Shown piece after piece: positions 60,044 through 64,000 of a DNA stretch of 64,000 nt. Position numbers and translations under genes: made by a program. Where the stretch lies: assembly GCF_938023125.1 (NCBI RefSeq), contig NZ_CALHDW010000017.1:186001-250000 (forward strand). Reading direction: 5' to 3'. Source of the stretch: an uncultured Porphyromonas sp. Its GTDB lineage: Bacteria; Bacteroidota; Bacteroidia; Bacteroidales; Porphyromonadaceae. The notes under the pieces were generated by a model. That model was not told the origin of the DNA and made no database searches. It saw nothing but the letters and a program-made list of their open reading frames with translations. Within the stretch, counting starts at the first letter, position 1. Every line of letters starts with the position of its first letter.

Positions 60044-60742
60044 TTAGGAAAGACTTCCGGCTCTAAAAAGCTGATGGGCAATACCCGAAAGTCTATCGCG
60101 TAACAAACTGAGGTCGATCCCCAAATCCTCCGAAACGGCTTGATAAATAGTCTCAATAGGGAGAGAAGAATCGTCGGTCTCGAGAAGCAATCGACCCGCC
60201 TTCCAGGCCTCACATAGGGATTCTCTGTTATAGTAGCGGCCAAAAGAGAGCCAGACACCTAGCTGAAGCAATCGTTGTGCTAGGAGAGCTTTTCCTCGAA
60301 ATCCATGTACAATAAGAGGAACCGTAGGGCGTGATCTGCGAATAAAATACTCTAGCTCTTGCCAACGCTTCACGACATGCAAAACCATAGGTAGCCGATT
60401 CTCTTCGGCAATCTGCCACTGAGCCTCTACGAGCTGCTGCTGGTAATCCATCGCGGCTAGGGAGTGGGCATCCCATCCTGCCTCTCCCACGGCTACAATC
60501 CGGCCCTCCCGGGCTAACTTATTCAACTGATCTAATGCGATTTTTACAGTGGGAGAAGAAACTTCCCGAGGCAACGACCAAGGGTGTAGCCCCACAGAGA
60601 GATAGGGACAATCGGCCTTAGAGGGCACCTCTTCTCGCAAGAGGTCGCAGCTACAGAGGGAAAAACGCCTCCTTTGATGGGAATGAAAATCCCAGAAATC
60701 CATCGAAGAATTTGGTTGTATTAAGGCTGAAGAATGTTCCAT
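60044..60742 (-). CDS. TatD-family hydrolase
   Basis: About 232 residues, or 219 if translation starts at the in-frame ATG at 60703 (MDFWDFHSHQ), which puts the metal motif DFHSH near the N-terminus as in most TatD proteins. Other metal-site stretches are GEAGWD, LHVVKRW, IVHGFRGK and LETDDSS, so it should be a metal-dependent nuclease or phosphohydrolase. The family includes DNases used in DNA decay. It is in the hemD-rnpA-yidD group and is the last gene before a spacer. Confidence 0.82.
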   Translation of the reverse strand: MEHSSALIQPNSSMDFWDFHSHQRRRFSLCSCDLLREEVPSKADCPYLSVGLHPWSLPREVSSPTVKIALDQLNKLAREGRIVAVGEAGWDAHSLAAMDYQQQLVEAQWQIAEENRLPMVLHVVKRWQELEYFIRRSRPTVPLIVHGFRGKALLAQRLLQLGVWLSFGRYYNRESLCEAWKAGRLLLETDDSSLPIETIYQAVSEDLGIDLSLLRDRLSGIAHQLFRAGSLS

Positions 60743-60760
60743 AGTGGTAGAGAACCCTAT

Positions 60761-61012
60761 TTAAGGTACCGGATCGTACCCACTTCCGCCCCACGGATTG
60801 CACCTCAAGATGCGCCAAATCGTCAACCACACGCCCTTAATCGGGCCATGCTTACGGAGTGCCTCCAAGGCATACTGCGAGCAAGTGGGAGTAAATCGGC
60901 AGGAGGGAGGGAACAAGGGAGAGATCGCCCCTCTGTAGAAGTGAATGGGGGCAGAGAGAAGCACTACGACCCAATGCCTGAGTCTCTTTTGGTTTCTTTT
61001 TTTACTGCTCAT
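60761..61012 (-). CDS. yidD: Membrane protein insertion factor YidD
   Basis: An 83-residue protein of the YidD family with the signature YRGAISPLFPPSCRFTPTCSQYALEALRKHG and CNPWGGSGYDPVP. It assists insertion of membrane proteins by YidC. In most bacteria it lies next to rnpA, as here. Its start overlaps the rnpA end by 11 bp. Confidence 0.95.
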   Translation of the reverse strand: MSSKKRNQKRLRHWVVVLLSAPIHFYRGAISPLFPPSCRFTPTCSQYALEALRKHGPIKGVWLTIWRILRCNPWGGSGYDPVP

Positions 61013-61412
61013 AACGTGCCACCTCTCGCTCTAAGCGGCGCAATGTCTTTTGCATGGCAGCCGTCACTTGAGAGAATGAAGGGAGCTCTTTATCCAGCAT
61101 TAGCAAAGCAAAATGTATGGTAAGCCCCTTGGCTTCTATCTCATTATAGAGTGGGGATTTTTGTAGACGATAGGCCTCTCGGATCAGACGCTTTACCCTA
61201 TTGCGGTCGACAGCGTGCTTAAAACGCTTCTTGGCAACACTGATCAAGACAGATAGAGCCGGCTTGCCCCCCTCTCCCCTGGACCCAATACGGTACACAA
61301 CCCGTAGCGGATAAGCGATAAAGGATCCCGAACTTTTCTCAAAAAGACAACGGATATCGTCGCGAAGGTAGAGCCGCTCGGGTTTGGTCAAGCCCAACGC
61401 CTTACTCGGCAT
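61002..61412 (-). CDS. rnpA: Ribonuclease P protein component
   Basis: A 136-residue basic protein that supports RNase P RNA in cutting tRNA 5' leaders. The family signature is the RNA-binding segment KRFKHAVDRNRVKRLIREAYR (about residues 70-90). It overlaps hemD upstream by 11 bp and yidD downstream. The matching RNase P RNA gene is not seen in this window. Confidence 0.95.
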   Translation of the reverse strand: MPSKALGLTKPERLYLRDDIRCLFEKSSGSFIAYPLRVVYRIGSRGEGGKPALSVLISVAKKRFKHAVDRNRVKRLIREAYRLQKSPLYNEIEAKGLTIHFALLMLDKELPSFSQVTAAMQKTLRRLEREVARYEQ

Positions 61413-62157
61413 GCTCGCTGAGATACTTCTCTAGAGCAACGACCATGCTAGGGCACTCTGGGGTGGGAGCGGTAAAGTCGACACGCATCCCACGCTCCTT
61501 TAGGGCCTCTGTGGTGAGGCTACCAAAGGAGCCAATTACCGTATTCCCCTGCTCAAAATCGGGATAGAGCTCCTTCACAGAGCGAATCCCGTAAGGGCTG
61601 AAAAAGAGTATTATATCGTGATCTATAGGGAGAGGCTCCTCGAAGTCTCGAGTGACCGTACGATACATTACTGCACTATGGAAAGTTATTTTCTTCTCGG
61701 TAAGCTTATCAAAAAGCTCTTGACCATGGTCCTCTGCCACCGGTACAAAGTAGGTCTCTTTGGCATGCTTCCCTATCACCGTGAGCATATCAGCTAGGGA
61801 GAAACTATTGGGAGCATAGAATACCTTGCGTTTGCGATACACGATATACTTTTGGAGGTAGAGGGCAACGGCCTCACTCTGGCAAAAGTATTTCATCCCC
61901 TCGGGTATGGTGAGCCGAAGTTCCTTAGTCAGTGCAAAAAAATTATCTATTGCGCTCTTCGAAGTAAAGATAATTGCGCTATGCCCCAAAATATCCACGC
62001 GCTGGCGACGAAACTCTGCCGCCTCCACGGGTACTACCTTGATGAGCTGACGAAACTCTACTTCGTAGCCGTACTTCTCTGCGATTGAAAAATAAGGAGA
62101 GTGCCCAGAGACGGGCATAGGTTGCGAAATCAAGATCTTTTTTGTTGGTGCAGCCAT
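61402..62157 (-). CDS. hemD: Uroporphyrinogen-III synthase family protein
   Basis: A 251-residue protein of the HemD fold, which closes hydroxymethylbilane to uroporphyrinogen III in heme and siroheme synthesis. The ATG at 62157 (MAAPTKKILISQPMP) is chosen because the longer upstream reading overlaps the DUF4271 gene and has no normal composition. It shows ILGHSAIIFTSKSAIDNFF, VFYAPNSFSLADMLTVI and IILFFSPYGIRSVKE, the two lobes of the fold. Sequence identity in this family is low, so the exact activity is less certain. It heads the rnpA-yidD-tatD group. Confidence 0.78.
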   Translation of the reverse strand: MAAPTKKILISQPMPVSGHSPYFSIAEKYGYEVEFRQLIKVVPVEAAEFRRQRVDILGHSAIIFTSKSAIDNFFALTKELRLTIPEGMKYFCQSEAVALYLQKYIVYRKRKVFYAPNSFSLADMLTVIGKHAKETYFVPVAEDHGQELFDKLTEKKITFHSAVMYRTVTRDFEEPLPIDHDIILFFSPYGIRSVKELYPDFEQGNTVIGSFGSLTTEALKERGMRVDFTAPTPECPSMVVALEKYLSEHAE

Positions 62158-62186
62158 CTCGCTTGTGTCTATTCGTATAGTGAATA

Positions 62187-62861
62187 CTATCCTCGCAACA
62201 GTGCCCAAAACAATAGTACGAAGGGCACTATTTCGTGGGCACAAAGGTACAAAGAAAGTAGCATATAAGAAACACCTTGCGCACGTAGCAGCGGTAAAGT
62301 ACGACGTAATAACAGCAGTCTCCAAAGCAAAAAAGCCCCTAGAGAAAGCCAGGCTCCGATCATAAAGGTATCCTCTCGAAGCTCCAATATTATAGCAACA
62401 TACAGCGGAAAAGACCAAATCCACTCCAAAAGAGCATAACCACTAGCCCACTCTTCGTAAACTCGTGGCTGAAGATAGACCCACCCTAGGAAGCGATAGA
62501 GAATGCGGCGGACCCAAAAGAAGAGAAGAAGTGCCCCCAAGAGACCCAAATAGCCCATCACCATGTAGTGGGGAGCTTTGTCTATCCAAAAACCCTCTCT
62601 ATCGAGGTAAATAAAAGAAGTTAGAGCCAAAAGCATCGCAGAGAGCATACGGCCCGATACCCGAAAGAGCCAGCTGGGGATATTCCGATGCATCTGAACA
62701 AAAAAAAGTTGCTCGCGCTGGTAAATAAAAGCCTCCACAACCATGCGCATCAATCCGGGCACTCGATAGGCCACCACTCCCATAAGTAGAAGACCTAAAG
62801 TAAGTACCGAAAAGGCAACATCGCCTACAATCTGCCCGGACCAAAAAAGCATTCCCTGCAT
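62187..62861 (-). CDS. DUF4271 membrane protein
   Basis: A 224-residue integral membrane protein with about six helices, in the DUF4271 family of Bacteroidetes. The ATG at 62861 (MQGMLFWSGQ) is preferred: a TACCTTTG box stands 8 bp upstream, so longer readings would start before the transcript. Stretches include RMVVEAFIYQREQLFFVQ, FWVRRILYRFLGWVYLQPRVYEEW and LYLCAHEIVPFVLLFW. Function unknown; the usual neighbour is hemD, which follows after 29 bp. Confidence 0.82.
   Translation of the reverse strand: MQGMLFWSGQIVGDVAFSVLTLGLLLMGVVAYRVPGLMRMVVEAFIYQREQLFFVQMHRNIPSWLFRVSGRMLSAMLLALTSFIYLDREGFWIDKAPHYMVMGYLGLLGALLLFFWVRRILYRFLGWVYLQPRVYEEWASGYALLEWIWSFPLYVAIILELREDTFMIGAWLSLGAFLLWRLLLLRRTLPLLRAQGVSYMLLSLYLCAHEIVPFVLLFWALLRG
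62242..62249 (-). promoter_or_regulatory. Possible -7 box upstream of hemD
   Basis: TACCTTTG on the minus strand, inside the end of the DUF4271 gene, 84 bp before the hemD start. It could give hemD a promoter of its own. Confidence 0.45.
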
Positions 62862-62869
62862 ACCGATGG

Positions 62870-62877
62870 CAAAGGTA
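62870..62877 (-). promoter_or_regulatory. -7 box of the DUF4271 gene
   Basis: TACCTTTG on the minus strand, ending 8 bp before the chosen start codon, decides the start and implies a very short leader. No clear -33 element. Confidence 0.55.
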
Positions 62878-62999
62878 CAAACAAAAGAGGGCTCAGAGGT
62901 GTACCCCCCCCCTGCACATCTTGCCGACAATTGCCCCCAAGAAAAGAGAGGGCTTCCGAGATAGTGTAGCAGAAGTTGCAGATGAGTAAAAAAAGAAAA

Positions 63000-63028
63000 C
63001 CCCTACACCTTCTACGAAAGCATAGGGG
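63000..63028 (-). terminator. Terminator of tRNA-Phe
   Basis: CCCCTA/TAGGGG form a hairpin and the minus strand continues with TTTTCTTTTTTTAC. It lies 18 bp after the tRNA end. Confidence 0.8.
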
Positions 63029-63046
63029 AAATGAAACTTACATGAG

Positions 63047-63119
63047 TGGTGCCACCAGGAATCGAACCGGGGACACAAGGATTTTCAGTCCTTTGCTCTA
63101 CCAACTGAGCTATGGCACC
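63047..63119 (-). tRNA. tRNA-Phe (anticodon GAA)
   Basis: A full cloverleaf with acceptor stem GGTGCCA/TGGCACC, D-arm GCTC/GAGC, anticodon loop CTGAAAA with GAA, T-loop TTCGATT and CCA at the end. All stems pair normally. It lies between the hflX and DUF4271 genes. Confidence 0.97.
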
Positions 63120-63178
63120 ATCAGTCTTTTAGGAAGAACCCTCTCTCTCAAAGGGCATGCTCTCCCTGAAACCGGTCA

Positions 63179-63208
63179 CAAAGGTACGAATAGTTTTGAA
63201 ATAAACAA
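63179..63208 (-). promoter_or_regulatory. Promoter of tRNA-Phe
   Basis: On the minus strand TTG (63208-63206), 19 bases, then TACCTTTG (63186-63179). The spacer shares the core CAAAACTATT with the tRNA-His promoter at the same distance. Confidence 0.8.
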
Positions 63209-63306
63209 CACCTTGGGCAAAAAACTTCTACAAAAACTTCTTCCAGTCTGCCTCCAACCAGCCCTACACACATGCATATAAAACTGTATTCTAGGAGATT
63301 AAGAAA

Positions 63307-64000
63307 CTAATCCTCCACCAATCCATCTTCCGAGAAGGCCTCGTTATAATCTTGGAATAGGAAGTCGTTGTAGGGATAACGCTTGATATGGATCTCTCGC
63401 ACCTTATCATAAAGGAGAGCTCGTAGCCCCTCAATACCATCTCCCGTGTGGGCAGAGACGAACAAACAGTTCTGCCCCAACTTTGCCATCCAAGAGCGCT
63501 CCAGCTCCTCTCGGCTATAGTTTTCTCTACTCTTGGGGGTGAGGTCGTCCTCATCTTTCGGGGTGAACGTGAAGGCATCAATCTTGTTGAAAATGAGAAG
63601 GGTTGGCTTATTCTCGTTGCCCAAAATATCTCGCAAAGTAGCCTCTACCACAGCGATTTGCGACTCAAAGTCGGGATGCGACAAATCCACAACATGAAGC
63701 AGTAGATCGGCCTCTCGCACCTCGTCCAACGTACTTTTGAAGCTCTCAATCAGTTCCGTGGGGAGCTTGCGGATAAACCCAACCGTGTCACTCATCAAGA
63801 AGGGGAGGTTGTGCAGGATTACCTTTCGTACTGTGGTGTCGAGTGTGGCAAAGAGCTTATTCTCGGCAAACACCTCGCTTTTGGAGAGGACGTTCATTAG
63901 TGTTGACTTCCCCACATTGGTGTAGCCCACTAGAGCTACTCGTACCATTTTTCCTCGATTCTTACGCTGTACGCTTTTCTGTTTGTCTATACGCACGAGT
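63307..64000 (-). CDS. hflX: GTPase HflX, N-terminal part beyond the edge
   Basis: The frame is open to the right edge; the first Met-like codon inside (GTG at 63996) is not a real start. The visible 230 residues hold the G domain: VALVGYTNVGKSTLMN (G1), DTTVRKV (G2), SDTVGFIRKLPTELIESF (G3), LIFNKID (G4) and FVSAHTGDG (G5), which are typical of HflX. HflX binds the large ribosomal subunit and helps split stalled ribosomes under heat stress. The N-terminal nucleotide-binding domain is missing here. Confidence 0.93.
   Translation of the reverse strand, partial: LVRIDKQKSVQRKNRGKMVRVALVGYTNVGKSTLMNVLSKSEVFAENKLFATLDTTVRKVILHNLPFLMSDTVGFIRKLPTELIESFKSTLDEVREADLLLHVVDLSHPDFESQIAVVEATLRDILGNENKPTLLIFNKIDAFTFTPKDEDDLTPKSRENYSREELERSWMAKLGQNCLFVSAHTGDGIEGLRALLYDKVREIHIKRYPYNDFLFQDYNEAFSEDGLVED

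Noticed and set aside
62158..62424. Longer N-terminus for HemD
   Set aside because: It overlaps the DUF4271 gene and its Cys/Phe-rich composition is not protein-like; the start at 62157 fits the family.

Overview
The window looks like a chromosome segment of a Bacteroidales bacterium, most likely a Porphyromonas species. The evidence is a PorZ-type type IX secretion (T9SS) protein, surface proteins with T9SS-style C-terminal domains, a serine palmitoyltransferase for sphingolipids, several Bacteroidetes-only families (DUF5683, DUF4271, DUF2851, GldE) and promoters with the Bacteroidetes -7 box TAnnTTTG. No species can be fixed from the sequence alone.

Positions 1 to about 13,760 are the right part of a tailed prophage that runs off the left edge. 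Its tail genes (fibre with collagen-like repeats, distal tail protein, tape measure) are read leftwards. Its head, lysis and tail-tube genes (prohead protease, major capsid, peptidoglycan hydrolase, two small membrane proteins, a spanin-like lipoprotein, tail tube, DNA adenine methylase) are read rightwards. Both sets start from one symmetric divergent control region at about 8.8 kb. The right edge carries three GTACTTTTCGTT repeats that look like transposase end sites, so the phage may be of the transposable, Mu-like kind, but no transposase gene is in the window. Between the tail-tube and methylase genes lies a strong nested inverted repeat with its own Bacteroidetes-type -7 box, which may be a small structured RNA.

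From about 13.8 kb to the right edge the sequence is host core genome. Leftward groups: tRNA-His with yigZ, a BASS transporter and a DUF695 gene; parA-parB-DUF5683-mltD with a binding protein; dgt; pepO; a sugar nucleotidyltransferase; a DUF438/PAS sensor; and rdgB-porZ-pepC. Rightward from 32.8 kb: mmcQ-like, birA, a TrmH-type methyltransferase, uvrA and a MerR regulator. Then, leftwards, two T9SS-type surface protein genes, spt, rnc, fabF and acpP.

From 46 kb: purN-nth and a three-gene ABC importer (rightward); rarA, an M48 protease and a MarR regulator (leftward); a lipoprotein, ssb, gldE and a phosphopantetheinyl transferase (rightward); then, leftwards to the edge, ribD, DUF2851, manC, a TatD-like hydrolase, yidD, rnpA, hemD-like, DUF4271, tRNA-Phe and hflX (cut by the edge). 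Many neighbouring genes are joined by ATGA or short overlaps, so most are probably cotranscribed.
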